A stretch of DNA of 64,000 bases from Ruminococcaceae bacterium UBA3215. GTDB taxonomy: Bacteria > Bacillota > Clostridia > Oscillospirales > Ruminococcaceae. The position numbers were made by a program, and so were the translations under genes. Where the stretch lies: positions 111,206 through 175,205 of the forward strand of contig DEWH01000022.1 in assembly GCA_002363155.1 (NCBI GenBank). Reading direction: 5' to 3'. The notes beneath the pieces are model-generated. The model searched no databases and was not told where the DNA came from. It was given only the letters and a program-made list of their open reading frames with translations. Below are positions 8,328-16,536 of the stretch, in pieces. Numbering within the stretch: position 1 is the first letter of the stretch; each line of letters starts with the position of its first letter.

Positions 8328-10157
8328 TTACACGCTCTTGCGTCTCTTGGCTTCGTCTTTGGCACGGAGCTCGTGGTCAAGGATACGCTTGCGGAGGCGG
8401 ATAGACTTCGGAGTTACCTCGACAAGCTCGTCGTCCGAGATGAACTCGAGGCTCTCTTCAAGGCTCATGTGCTTCGGCGGAACAAGGCGCAGTGCTTCGT
8501 CGCTTCCGCTTGCACGGGTGTTGGTGAGATGCTTCTTCTTGCACACATTCACCGTGATGTCACCAAGCTTCGGCGATACACCGACGATCATTCCCTCGTA
8601 AACGTCAATGCCCGGATCAATGAACATAGCACCGCGATCCTGCACATTCCAGATACCGTATGCACTTGCAGGACCTGTCTCAAATGCAACAAGAGAACCG
8701 GTGGTGCGGACGGGAATATCTCCCATGAAAGGCTCGTAGCCGATGAACAGCGTATTCAGCACGCCCTCGCCCTTTGTATCCGTCAGGAATTCGCTGCGGT
8801 AGCCGAAAAGACCGCGGGACGGGATCTTGAATTCAAGCCTTGTGCGCGAACCTACCGGGTGCATCTCCAGCAGCTCCGCCTTGCGCACGCCCATCTTCTC
8901 CATAACCGCGCCGACGCTCTCGTCCGGCACATCTATGACAAGCTTTTCCATAGGCTCGCACTTTACACCGTCTATCTCCTTGAACAGTACGCGCGGCGTG
9001 CTTACAGACAGCTCATACCCCTCGCGGCGCATCGTCTCGATCAGTATCGACAGATGCATCTCGCCGCGGCCGGCGACATCATACGCATCGCGGACATCGC
9101 TTTCCTTTACGCGCAGAGACACGTCTTTCAGCAGCTCCCTTTCAAGGCGCTCGCGGATCTGGCGGGAAGTAACGAACTTGCCCTCTCTGCCGGCAAACGG
9201 GCTGTCATTTACGGCAAATGTCATTTCAACAGTCGGCTCGCTTATCTTCACGAACGGCAGCGGCTCTACTGCGGCAGGGGAGCATACCGTCTGACCGATA
9301 GTGATGCCTTCTATTCCGGAGAAGCATACTATATCACCGACGGAAGCTTCCTGAACAGTAGTCTTTCCGAGACCGTCAAATTCATAAAGGCTTACTATCT
9401 TGCCCTTGAACGGCTGAACAGTGCCGTGGTAGTCGCAGACTGTTACTTCCTGGTTCTGCTTTATTACGCCGCGCTCGATGCGCCCGATAGCGATCCTTCC
9501 CACATACTCGCTGTAGTCTATCGACGAAACGAGAAGCTGGAGCTCGCCCTCCGGGTCACCTTCGGGAGCCGGGATATGCTCAAGTATCATATCGAACAGC
9601 GGGATAAAGTTCTCGCCCTGTTCGTCCGGATCAAGCGAAGCAGTGCCGTTTCTGCCGGAGCAGTAGATAACCGGGCTTTCGAGCTGCTCATCATCGGCAT
9701 CGAGATCGAGCAGAAGCTCAAGAACCTCGTCCACTACTTCCTTGGGTCTTGCGTCGGGACGGTCAGTCTTGTTCACAACGACAATGACCTTGTGACCGAG
9801 TTCAAGTGCCTTCTGCAAAACGAATCTCGTCTGCGGCATCGTACCCTCGAAGCTGTCAACCAGCAGCAGTACGCCGTTCACCATCTTCAGTATGCGCTCT
9901 ACCTCGCCGGAAAAGTCCGCATGACCGGGGGTATCGACAATGTTTATCTTCACGCCTTTGTATGTTACAGATGTGTTTTTTGCAAGAATAGTGATACCGC
10001 GCTCGCGTTCAAGTGCGTTGCTGTCCATTACGCGGTCAACTACAGCCTGGTTCTCGCGGTAAACTCCGCTCTGTTTCAGCATCTCATCGACCAGCGTGGT
10101 CTTGCCGTGATCGACATGGGCGATGATCGCTATGTTTCTCAGATCTTCTCTTTTCAA
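8328..10157 (-). CDS. typA: Translational GTPase TypA/BipA
   Basis: Ribosome-associated GTPase of the EF-G family linked to stress and low-temperature ribosome assembly. The 609 aa show the G1 motif AHVDHGKTT (14-22), G3 DTPGHADFSGE, G4 NKTD, EF-G-like domains II and III (VKESDVRDAYDVAGRGEMHL), domain V and the BipA-specific C-terminal region. The start is TTG at 10155-10157, with AGGAAG 7 bases upstream; no in-frame ATG gives MKREDLRNIAIIAHVDHGKT. It is monocistronic, with its own strong promoter, and ends in a family C repeat. Confidence 0.96.
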   Translation of the reverse strand: MKREDLRNIAIIAHVDHGKTTLVDEMLKQSGVYRENQAVVDRVMDSNALERERGITILAKNTSVTYKGVKINIVDTPGHADFSGEVERILKMVNGVLLLVDSFEGTMPQTRFVLQKALELGHKVIVVVNKTDRPDARPKEVVDEVLELLLDLDADDEQLESPVIYCSGRNGTASLDPDEQGENFIPLFDMILEHIPAPEGDPEGELQLLVSSIDYSEYVGRIAIGRIERGVIKQNQEVTVCDYHGTVQPFKGKIVSLYEFDGLGKTTVQEASVGDIVCFSGIEGITIGQTVCSPAAVEPLPFVKISEPTVEMTFAVNDSPFAGREGKFVTSRQIRERLERELLKDVSLRVKESDVRDAYDVAGRGEMHLSILIETMRREGYELSVSTPRVLFKEIDGVKCEPMEKLVIDVPDESVGAVMEKMGVRKAELLEMHPVGSRTRLEFKIPSRGLFGYRSEFLTDTKGEGVLNTLFIGYEPFMGDIPVRTTGSLVAFETGPASAYGIWNVQDRGAMFIDPGIDVYEGMIVGVSPKLGDITVNVCKKKHLTNTRASGSDEALRLVPPKHMSLEESLEFISDDELVEVTPKSIRLRKRILDHELRAKDEAKRRKSV

Positions 10158-10201
10158 TTCCTATCTTCCTTTATAAATAGTATTACTTTTATGACCGGTA
10201 A

Positions 10202-10230
10202 ATTATATCACTTTTGCATTTATTTGTCAA
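10202..10230 (-). promoter_or_regulatory. sigma-A promoter of typA
   Basis: Minus strand TTGACA (10225-10230), 17 bases, TATAAT (10202-10207); both hexamers are perfect. Confidence 0.85.
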
Positions 10231-10317
10231 GCACCGATTTACCGCCGGTATGTGTGTGATCGGAATTTACAACTGTGCATTAATAGCACTCTTGCTTGAA
10301 ATATTCATATATTTCAG

Positions 10318-10411
10318 CGATAAAAGGAAATAACCGCCCAGGCGTCGTAAACCGGCGGTTATTTCCTTAAATAACTATAAGGGGAGCGACCGTCAAAGGT
10401 CTGCTCTTTCT
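10318..10411 (-). ncRNA. candidate small RNA or typA leader, about 93 nt
   Basis: Downstream of a perfect minus-strand promoter lie two hairpins and no coding frame of note. Hairpin 1 is GAGCAGACC/GGTCGCTC (10384-10406) with one bulge. Hairpin 2 is a perfect 15-bp stem AAGGAAATAACCGCC (10354-10368 pairing with 10324-10338), followed by TTTTATC, which looks like a terminator. typA has its own promoter further on, so this may be an independent RNA; a read-through leader for typA is the alternative. No known RNA family was recognised. Confidence 0.55.
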
Positions 10412-10417
10412 GTTTTT

Positions 10418-10446
10418 ATTATAGCACAGGCACGGCGATATGTCAA
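10418..10446 (-). promoter_or_regulatory. sigma-A promoter of the small RNA candidate
   Basis: Minus strand TTGACA (10441-10446) and TATAAT (10418-10423), both perfect, separated by 17 bases, with no gene start within 260 bases. Confidence 0.75.
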
Positions 10447-10498
10447 GCAATAAATCTTTATTTATTATAATAGTATAAAACATATTATAAAAAAAATC

Positions 10499-10735
10499 AA
10501 AAAAGCTGAAACTTTTTGCGAGGACACGATGACTACACCAATGTAAGCAGCATTGAGGCAGTAAATTGCACGGTGCGAATGCACAAGATCGGGAGTTTCA
10601 GAAAGTTCAGAAAATTTTAAAAAAATTTTTAAAAAAGCTGAAACTTTTTCGAGAAACGCAATGACTACCTAAATGTAAACAGTCAAAGCCGAGGTTGAAA
10701 AACTGAGATCGGCGGATTTCAATAGGCAGGAAGAT
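10499..10735 (+). other. tandem imperfect repeat with RNA-like folding potential
   Basis: Two units start 132 bases apart. Both begin AAAAAAGCTGAAACTTTTT and share ATGACTAC and AATGTAA(G/A)CAG further in. Unit 1 closes with a perfect 8-bp stem CTGAAACT (10506-10513) / AGTTTCAG (10594-10601) around inner hairpins CAATG/CATTG and GTGC/GCAC. Unit 2 has a shorter closing stem and GCCGA/TCGGC (10688-10713). The conserved core with variable arms resembles a tandem structured RNA, but the promoter for the next gene lies downstream. No riboswitch class was recognised. Confidence 0.5.
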
Positions 10736-10797
10736 CGGATTTGTGGAATTTGTCCTAATCAAATGGATAAAATTCCAAAATATGGTAAAAATGACTA

Positions 10798-10826
10798 TTG
10801 AAAAAAGTTCAGAGATTATGTATAAT
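10798..10826 (+). promoter_or_regulatory. sigma-A promoter of the first NPxTG protein
   Basis: TTGAAA (10798-10803), 17 bases, TATAAT (10821-10826). The leader of about 45 bases contains a small GGTAA/TTACC hairpin and the ribosome-binding site AGGAGGA. Confidence 0.75.
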
Positions 10827-10877
10827 AAACCGTAGGTAATGACAAAATTTACCGAAAATTTTTAGGAGGAATTAATC

Positions 10878-12512
10878 ATGAAGATTAACAAGATTCTCGC
10901 AGCTGGAATCGCTGCAACACTCGCTGTTACATCTCTTGCTGCTGTAGCAAGCGCTGAAACAGTTAGCCAGACATTCGATATGGCTAAGACAATCGGTACA
11001 GAGACACTTACTTACTGCGTAGCTAAGTTCACAGATAACACAGCTATCCAGAACACTATCACAGATGGTCAGATCTTCGCTTACGCAACAGCTGCAGCAA
11101 GAGCTAACGGCTGGGTAGTTGACGGCGGTGAGGTTAAGGTTACAGGTACAAGAAACGGTGCTACCAACACAGTTACAGAGTCCTACAAGATGGCTGTTTG
11201 GGACAAAACAATCGGAACTGCAAAAACTAAGGAAGCAGTTCTCCAGTTTGTTGACGGTGCTGTAAACCAGGTTGGTCAGCAGAACATCACTTCCTTCGAC
11301 AAGATCACAGGAATGGAAGTTTGGGTAACTGTTAAGAGAACAATCAAGAGCGAGGGCGCTAAGATCAACGGATACGGCAACTGGGCTACATCAGATGCTG
11401 ATACAATGGTTGACCTCGTATATGGTTGGGCAGAAGATTACGGTTATGAAGTAGGCGGCGGCACAAAGCCCGGCGAAGGCACAGCACCTGGCGACGGCGC
11501 TATCAACGACCTCTACTGGTTCCTCGGTACATCTATCGTAGGTACATGGTACAATGCTAACCTTGAGACCAAGGATCTGTATGCATTCCTCGAGAAGACA
11601 ACAGACAGCACAACTATCATGAGACAGGACGTTAAACTTCTCTCCGGCACAGGCGCTTGGTGGTCTGATACTCATAAGACTGACGAAGATGACTATGACG
11701 GCAACCAGACATTCGACAGCAACAACATGGGTACTGCTCCTGTTTGGTTCGGCGGTCTTGCTTCTCAGGTAGCTGACTTCTTCAACAAGCAGACAAACGG
11801 TAAGATCACATTCAACTTCACAGCTAATGCTGGTTCCAGCAGCTCTTGGAAGAACGGCGGTGTTCCTTCTACAGAAGTTGGTCTTAAGTCCGCTGTTGCA
11901 GGCACAACAATGGGTCTGTTCATCAACTACAACCAGTCCACAGGTTCTCTCCAGACTCTCGGTGAGATCGACGGAACATCTATCATCTTCGATATCTCCA
12001 CAATCCTCAACGATATGGGCGGCCTCACAAAGGGCAACATCTCCGATATCTACTACGGAATGAACAAGGGTATCGCTTACAAGAACGATGATTACAAGTC
12101 CATCCACGCTAATGTATGGTACGGTTCTGACTCCGACAACCACGCAATCGGTTACCTCGTTGAGAGCGTAGTTCTTTCTTACGAAGACGCTGCTGACGTT
12201 GACGCTGCTGAAGAAGAAGTAGTTGACGAGCCCGAGGATATCGACGAGCCTGTTGACGAGCCTGAGGAAGAGCCCGAGGACGAGCCTGAGGATGAGCCCG
12301 AGGATGAGCCCGAGGACGAGCCTGAGGAAGAAGAATTCACAATCGAGCCTGAGGAAGAGGAAGAAGAGAACAACGGCGACGTTAATATCATCGAACCCAC
12401 AAACGAAGCTAAGGCTGATGACGATGCTAACCCCGGCACAGGCGTTGCACTTGCAGTTGTTCCTGCAATCGTAGCTGCTGCTGCTGTAGTAGTATCCAAG
12501 AAGAGAAAGTAA
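10878..12512 (+). CDS. Secreted cell-wall protein with NPGTG sorting tail, 544 aa
   Basis: Residues 1-27 are a signal peptide (MKINKILAAGIAATLAVTSL, cleavage near ASA-ET). Residues 28-420 form one or two extracellular domains of unrecognised family, rich in Thr, Asn and aromatics; about 208-425 has the strand-rich look of a carbohydrate-binding module. A stalk follows (about 425-505) with repeated (D/E)EPE units, then NPGTG, a hydrophobic helix and KKRK, the layout of a sortase substrate. Codon choice is narrow (ACA Thr, GCT Ala, GTT Val), suggesting high expression. AGGAGG precedes the ATG, and a terminator follows at 12544. The tail and stalk resemble the next gene, so they may be diverged paralogues. 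Ligand unknown. Confidence 0.85.
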   Translation: MKINKILAAGIAATLAVTSLAAVASAETVSQTFDMAKTIGTETLTYCVAKFTDNTAIQNTITDGQIFAYATAAARANGWVVDGGEVKVTGTRNGATNTVTESYKMAVWDKTIGTAKTKEAVLQFVDGAVNQVGQQNITSFDKITGMEVWVTVKRTIKSEGAKINGYGNWATSDADTMVDLVYGWAEDYGYEVGGGTKPGEGTAPGDGAINDLYWFLGTSIVGTWYNANLETKDLYAFLEKTTDSTTIMRQDVKLLSGTGAWWSDTHKTDEDDYDGNQTFDSNNMGTAPVWFGGLASQVADFFNKQTNGKITFNFTANAGSSSSWKNGGVPSTEVGLKSAVAGTTMGLFINYNQSTGSLQTLGEIDGTSIIFDISTILNDMGGLTKGNISDIYYGMNKGIAYKNDDYKSIHANVWYGSDSDNHAIGYLVESVVLSYEDAADVDAAEEEVVDEPEDIDEPVDEPEEEPEDEPEDEPEDEPEDEPEEEEFTIEPEEEEEENNGDVNIIEPTNEAKADDDANPGTGVALAVVPAIVAAAAVVVSKKRK

Positions 12513-12543
12513 GTCACTGACTTAAGTTCAATTCAATAACAAG

Positions 12544-12575
12544 ATTCCGGAACCGGCAACGGTTCCGGATTTTTG
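12544..12575 (+). terminator. intrinsic terminator after first NPxTG gene
   Basis: TCCGGAACC pairs with GGTTCCGGA across a short loop, followed by TTTTTG. Confidence 0.85.
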
Positions 12576-12730
12576 TATAAAAACACTGCCGTCAAAAATA
12601 CTTGACAGCGTCGGTAAGATATAATTACCTTGCTTTGCCTATGCTTTAGTTTGCACAAACTTACATATTGATTATTACATATTTACGGCTGAATTGCAAC
12701 AGAAAATAAAGGAAAGTTGGCTCACACTAC

Positions 12731-12759
12731 TTGACAAATCTGCCGGAAAAGAGTATAAT
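12731..12759 (+). promoter_or_regulatory. sigma-A promoter of the second NPxTG protein
   Basis: Perfect TTGACA (12731-12736) and TATAAT (12754-12759) with 17-base spacing; the transcript would have a leader of about 180 bases. Confidence 0.85.
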
Positions 12760-12765
12760 GTAAAT

Positions 12766-12947
12766 TGCGGTAATGATACCGTTTACACATCGGGCGGTAA
12801 GGTGCCGTCCGTGCTCCACAGGGCAGATCAGTGCGTTTCAATGATCTCGCCCGAGCCCGGAAGATGCGGTAACATCATAAAGGGCATAGACACAGCGCTC
12901 GTGCCAAAGCGCAGGTGTCAAGGAAATTTTAAGGAGGACAAAATCCA
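12766..12947 (+). other. long untranslated leader of the second NPxTG gene
   Basis: About 180 bases separate the promoter from the ATG. Segments that could pair include GGTAATGATACC (12770-12781), GGGCGGTAAGGTGCCGTCC, and GCGCTCGTGCCAAAGCGC near 12896. An overlapping 85-codon frame (12694-12951) starts upstream of the promoter and is not credible. It could be a structured 5' UTR that stabilises the mRNA; no known riboswitch was recognised. Confidence 0.4.
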
Positions 12948-14165
12948 ATGAAGAAATTCAGAAAAGCAGCCGCTATAATGGCTGCAGTTGCAGTGCTTAC
13001 AACAGCTTGTGCTGTTAACGCATACGCAGCTACACAGGATACTGTTACAGCAGTAGCAATGAACAGCAAGGACGATGACGGAAAGCTTCTCCAGTGGGAT
13101 ATTTCCCTTCTCGGCGGTGAGGCAGTAAACACAGTTACAATCAAGATGTCCATCAAGGACGGCGGCGGCTGGCGCGGCGGCGGCGGAGCCTTCGGTTTTG
13201 AAGGTGAAAGTGAATGGACAGAGATTGCCTTCGGTACAAACGAAGGCAATATGACCATTGACGATTCCGGTAATGCTGTTGCTACAATCGATTTCAGCGG
13301 CATCAAGCCTGCTGAAAAAGGTATAGTTCAGCTCGGCTGGTGGTGGGCTTCCGGTGACGTTTCCGATTTCGTAGATCTTGAGATCAACGGAAAGAGCGTT
13401 CTCGGTGTTTCCGGTGTTGAAGTAAAGCCCGAAGAAGAAGAGACAACCGCTGCTGAAGAAGAGGTTGTTGAAGAGACAAACGCTGCTGCTGATACAGAAG
13501 AAGAAACAACAGAAGCTCCTGCTGAAGAAGAGGCTGAGGAAGAGTGGGTATCCACATTTGACGCATCTTCCGTAAAGATTGCTGACAACCAGGCTCCTTA
13601 CTTTGACGGTCTCCAGTTCGCTCTCCGTGCTGATAACGAGGCTCAGGCTTCTCTCGAAAGCGATTTCGGCTTCGATATCACTTCCGTTTACGGAATCCGT
13701 GTAAACGTTGAGGTTGATCCTGCTGACGTTGAGCATGGCGTATGGTACGGCGGTTCTGTTGGTGCTAACTGCCCGAGCAGAGGCTGGGGTCAGCACAACT
13801 TCGCTAACGGCGAAGGCGACGAGCTCACATTCGTTGAGTCCGACGGTTCTATCACATGGCAGCTTGACGAACCTATCTTCTCCGAAGATGACGGTTACGC
13901 ATTCGCATTCTTCCAGAGCTGGGGCGGCCCGATAGGTGTTAAGTCCTTCGAGCTTCTCGACAAGGACGGCAACGTTATCGACTACGAGGCTGCTGCTGTT
14001 GAGACTGCTGTTGATGCAGATGCTGACGCTGCCAACGAAACAGTTGAGGCTGTTGAAGATGCTAACAAGGCTAACCCGAACACAGGCGTTGCTGATGTAG
14101 CTGTTGTAGCTGGTCTTGCAGTTGCTGCCGCAGGTGCTGCTGTAGTTGCAAAGAAGAGAAAGTAA
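12948..14165 (+). CDS. Secreted cell-wall protein with NPNTG sorting tail, 405 aa
   Basis: A signal peptide covers residues 1-27 (cleavage near AYA-AT). An N-terminal beta-rich domain (28-155) has Gly- and Trp-rich patches (GGGWRGGGGAFGF, LGWWWASG) that suggest a carbohydrate-binding module. A Glu/Thr-rich linker (158-200) leads to a second domain (about 203-345), itself with conserved Trp/Tyr. The C-terminus is an acidic and Ala-rich stalk, NPNTG, a hydrophobic helix and KKRK. AAGGAGG is 8 bases before the ATG. It shares codon bias and tail layout with the preceding gene but has its own promoter and terminator. Adhesion to plant polysaccharide or host glycan is inference. Confidence 0.85.
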   Translation: MKKFRKAAAIMAAVAVLTTACAVNAYAATQDTVTAVAMNSKDDDGKLLQWDISLLGGEAVNTVTIKMSIKDGGGWRGGGGAFGFEGESEWTEIAFGTNEGNMTIDDSGNAVATIDFSGIKPAEKGIVQLGWWWASGDVSDFVDLEINGKSVLGVSGVEVKPEEEETTAAEEEVVEETNAAADTEEETTEAPAEEEAEEEWVSTFDASSVKIADNQAPYFDGLQFALRADNEAQASLESDFGFDITSVYGIRVNVEVDPADVEHGVWYGGSVGANCPSRGWGQHNFANGEGDELTFVESDGSITWQLDEPIFSEDDGYAFAFFQSWGGPIGVKSFELLDKDGNVIDYEAAAVETAVDADADAANETVEAVEDANKANPNTGVADVAVVAGLAVAAAGAAVVAKKRK

Positions 14166-14182
14166 GTTACTTACTCTGAACA

Positions 14183-14223
14183 TAAAAACACCTTCCGTGA
14201 TCTGCGGAAGGTGTTTTCTTTTA
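14183..14223. terminator. bidirectional terminator between convergent genes
   Basis: ACACCTTCCG pairs with CGGAAGGTGT; A-tract on the left and TTTTCTTTT on the right serve both strands. Confidence 0.8.
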
Positions 14224-14263
14224 TCTGCCGAAGTATCTTTCTAGTTTCCGTTTTACGGGACCA

Positions 14264-14320
14264 AGTTTAGGGTCCAGCCCTTTTTAAAGGGCTGGCGGGT
14301 CCGGGCAGAGCCCGGGTCTC
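14264..14320 (-). repeat. family C 3'-end repeat, copy 3 (short)
   Basis: TTTAGGGTCCAGCCC, then a TTTTTAAA-centred hairpin, GGGTCCGGGCAGAGCCCGG and TCTC directly next to the lipoprotein stop codon. It lacks the long GAGAGATTT array. Confidence 0.65.
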
Positions 14321-15127
14321 TTACTCGGCTGCCTGCTGTGCGGCGGCAACCTGTTCGTTTATCAGATCCTGGAATGTGCGGCGCTCGTAGTCCTCGGGGA
14401 TAACGAAGATATCTTCGTTTGTAACAGAGTTCTCGAGTTTGTCAACGCGCGTCACGGATTCGTCGTCAACGGAATATGCAAGCTTTCCTGTTTCCATGTC
14501 AAAATAATGAGTTACCGTATAGTCATCATCAGATATCGCAACGAGATCATACTCTTTTCCCTCATATTCCGCATGGGTCTCGGTGCGGTAGGTAGAAGCT
14601 GTCACATCATCTATATATATCTTCGCGAGCGCTGTCTCCTGTATTCCTTTGACAACATATTCTTCCCCGCTTTCATATACATATATGACCTTTTTTTTCG
14701 GTTCAATGTGATATACGGTGTCGGCATCGTAAATGACTATTATCTCGTTTCCCGAGGGGTCGATCGAGTATGTCGCGGAATGATGATCGTCCTTGATATA
14801 TATTCCTGTCTTCCATTCCATATTATCGTGGGTTATCGTTGTCTCGAAAGTCAGCGGGATAGTGCGCCTTATATCAAGGTATCTGCGGAACGCGGGAGCC
14901 ATGCTGTCAAGATAGGCAAGAGCCTGTTCTGTGGTATCTTCCCTTTCCGGCGCCTTTATTACCTGAGATACCGTTCCGTTTTCATCTACAGATGTAACTA
15001 TTTCTTCCGAACTTTTCGCTGTTGTCGTGGTCGCTGTATTATCAGACGGCGCGGGATTGTTATTTCCGCCGCAGCCCGACGCGGCAATTAAACATATCAT
15101 TGCAAGCAATGCAGCTTTTTTCTTCAT
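14321..15127 (-). CDS. Lipoprotein of unknown function, 268 aa
   Basis: The N-terminus MKKKAALLAMICLIAASGC ends in a lipobox (AASGC, Cys19), so the protein is probably lipid-anchored outside the membrane. A Thr/Ser-rich linker (24-60) precedes a beta-rich domain (about 85-240) with repeated Tyr, Thr and Asp; the layout recalls LolA/LppX-type or DUF4412-like domains but no firm match was made. The tail is Gln/Ala-rich. It has its own promoter and ends in a family C repeat, convergent with the NPxTG gene. Confidence 0.8.
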   Translation of the reverse strand: MKKKAALLAMICLIAASGCGGNNNPAPSDNTATTTTAKSSEEIVTSVDENGTVSQVIKAPEREDTTEQALAYLDSMAPAFRRYLDIRRTIPLTFETTITHDNMEWKTGIYIKDDHHSATYSIDPSGNEIIVIYDADTVYHIEPKKKVIYVYESGEEYVVKGIQETALAKIYIDDVTASTYRTETHAEYEGKEYDLVAISDDDYTVTHYFDMETGKLAYSVDDESVTRVDKLENSVTNEDIFVIPEDYERRTFQDLINEQVAAAQQAAE

Positions 15128-15172
15128 TTCTTATCGTCCTTTCTTTCTTATATAATCTGCAAACATACTTAT

Positions 15173-15201
15173 AATATACCGCAATTCGGGGCATAAGTCA
15201 A
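15173..15201 (-). promoter_or_regulatory. sigma-A promoter of the lipoprotein
   Basis: Minus strand TTGACT (15196-15201), 17 bases, TATATT (15173-15178). Confidence 0.65.
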
Positions 15202-15307
15202 CCTTTTTCACTCATTCTGCACGTTTTTTTCAGAAAATACTCTATATAACGCAGTTTTCGGCACCCGAAACTGAATGTTTATGTGCGATTTGCGCGGCAT
15301 TGTTTTT

Positions 15308-15428
15308 TGTGACTGCCCGGATAACTCACCAAGGCGCTTACGCGCTGTCTTTGCAGACGGCACAAGGGCTGCGCGCCCTTGACCTGCGGCAGCGTGACGC
15401 TGCACCCTTTTTTGGTGAGTAATCCGGG
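15308..15428 (+). repeat. family B MITE-like element, copy 1
   Basis: Terminal inverted repeats CCCGGATAACTCACCAA (15316-15332) and TTGGTGAGTAATCCGGG (15412-15428) flank inner palindromes GCGCTTACGCGC, AAGGGCTGCGCGCCCTT and GCAGCGTGACGCTGC. The reverse complement of 19165-19285 matches it across its whole length with few differences. Confidence 0.85.
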
Positions 15429-15457
15429 GAAACATATTGTTTTTTAACAGAGCGATA

Positions 15458-15486
15458 TTGACAACTGCCGGTTAAAATGATATAAT
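15458..15486 (+). promoter_or_regulatory. sigma-A promoter of the DUF1385-prmC unit
   Basis: TTGACA (15458-15463), 17 bases, TATAAT (15481-15486), 30 bases beyond the family B element. Confidence 0.85.
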
Positions 15487-15540
15487 AAGCTATATTCGAT
15501 TTAGCACAATTGTTTTACAGCTTGTATAGAAGGAGATAAA

Positions 15541-16536
15541 ATGTCCGAAAAAGAAAAAATACACAGGACTACGATCGGCGGTCAGGCATTGATCGAGGGC
15601 ATAATGATGAAAGGTCCCGAAAAAACGGCAATGGCTGTGCGCACCAAAGAAGGTGAGATCGTAATCGAGGAAAAGGAAAACAAACAGCGCAAATGGTATA
15701 ACAAGGCTCCGTTCATCAGAGGCACGATAAACTTTGTTTCCCAGCTTCTGGACGGTTACTACTACCTCTCCCGCTCGGCAGAGCTTTCCGGAATGGCTGA
15801 TGACGACGGCGAGGAGGAAATGAGCAAATTCGAGAAATGGCTGGACAATAAGTTCGGCGACAAGATCATGGGCGTGATAATGACGATAGCTATGATCTTC
15901 GGAATCGCGCTTGCAATACTGCTTTTCGTATTTGTCCCCACATGGCTCTTCATGCTTGTCCAGTACCTCGTCGGCACCGCGGCAGACCTTTCCCCGTTCC
16001 AGTCGCTCTTTGAGGGAATACTCAAGATCGCGATCTTCATCACCTATATGTGGATAGTCTCAAAGACCGAGAGCATTCGCCGCACTTACGAATACCACGG
16101 CGCCGAGCATAAGACGATAGCCTGCTATGAGCACGGGCTGGAGCTTACGGTTGAAAACGTAAAGCCCCAGATACGCTTTCACCCCCGCTGCGGAACAAGC
16201 TTCATCTTCCTCGTTCTGCTGATAAGCATACTGATCTACTCCATATTCCCGATAACGAACCAGATGTTTATCGACACGTTCGCAGTATCTGAGGGGCTTG
16301 CGATGATACTCCGCGTTTCCAGCAAGATCCTGCTCCTGCCGGTCATAGTAAGCATTTCCTATGAAGTGATAAGGCTTGCGGGACGCTATGACAACGTACT
16401 GACAAAGATAATCTCTGCTCCGGGTCTGTGGCTCCAGCGCCTTACGACAAAAGAGCCGGACGATTCCGAGATAGAAGCCGCGATAGCTGCAATGAATGCG
16501 GTAATACCCGATGATAAGGAAAGCGACAAATGGTAA
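15541..16536 (+). CDS. DUF1385 (YqhQ-like) membrane protein, 331 aa
   Basis: Recognised by the family signature GGQALIEGIMMKGP (12-25) and by YEYHGAEHKTIACYE with HPRCGTSF further on (about 180-220). Four to five membrane segments lie at about 113-145, 155-178, 220-240 and 260-285. The molecular role of the family is not established; it commonly sits next to prmC/prfA in Firmicutes, as here. AAGGAG precedes the ATG. The gene overlaps prmC by 7 bases, so the two are probably translationally coupled. Confidence 0.9.
   Translation: MSEKEKIHRTTIGGQALIEGIMMKGPEKTAMAVRTKEGEIVIEEKENKQRKWYNKAPFIRGTINFVSQLLDGYYYLSRSAELSGMADDDGEEEMSKFEKWLDNKFGDKIMGVIMTIAMIFGIALAILLFVFVPTWLFMLVQYLVGTAADLSPFQSLFEGILKIAIFITYMWIVSKTESIRRTYEYHGAEHKTIACYEHGLELTVENVKPQIRFHPRCGTSFIFLVLLISILIYSIFPITNQMFIDTFAVSEGLAMILRVSSKILLLPVIVSISYEVIRLAGRYDNVLTKIISAPGLWLQRLTTKEPDDSEIEAAIAAMNAVIPDDKESDKW

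Noticed and set aside
10499..10735. c-di-GMP, glycine or THF riboswitch
   Set aside because: Core motifs of these classes are absent, although the tandem layout recalls glycine riboswitches.
12602..12625. TTGACA with TATAAT as a promoter
   Set aside because: The spacer is only 12 bases.
12694..12951. 85-codon frame before the second NPxTG gene
   Set aside because: It starts upstream of that gene's promoter, overlaps the next ATG, has no ribosome-binding site and no recognisable protein features.
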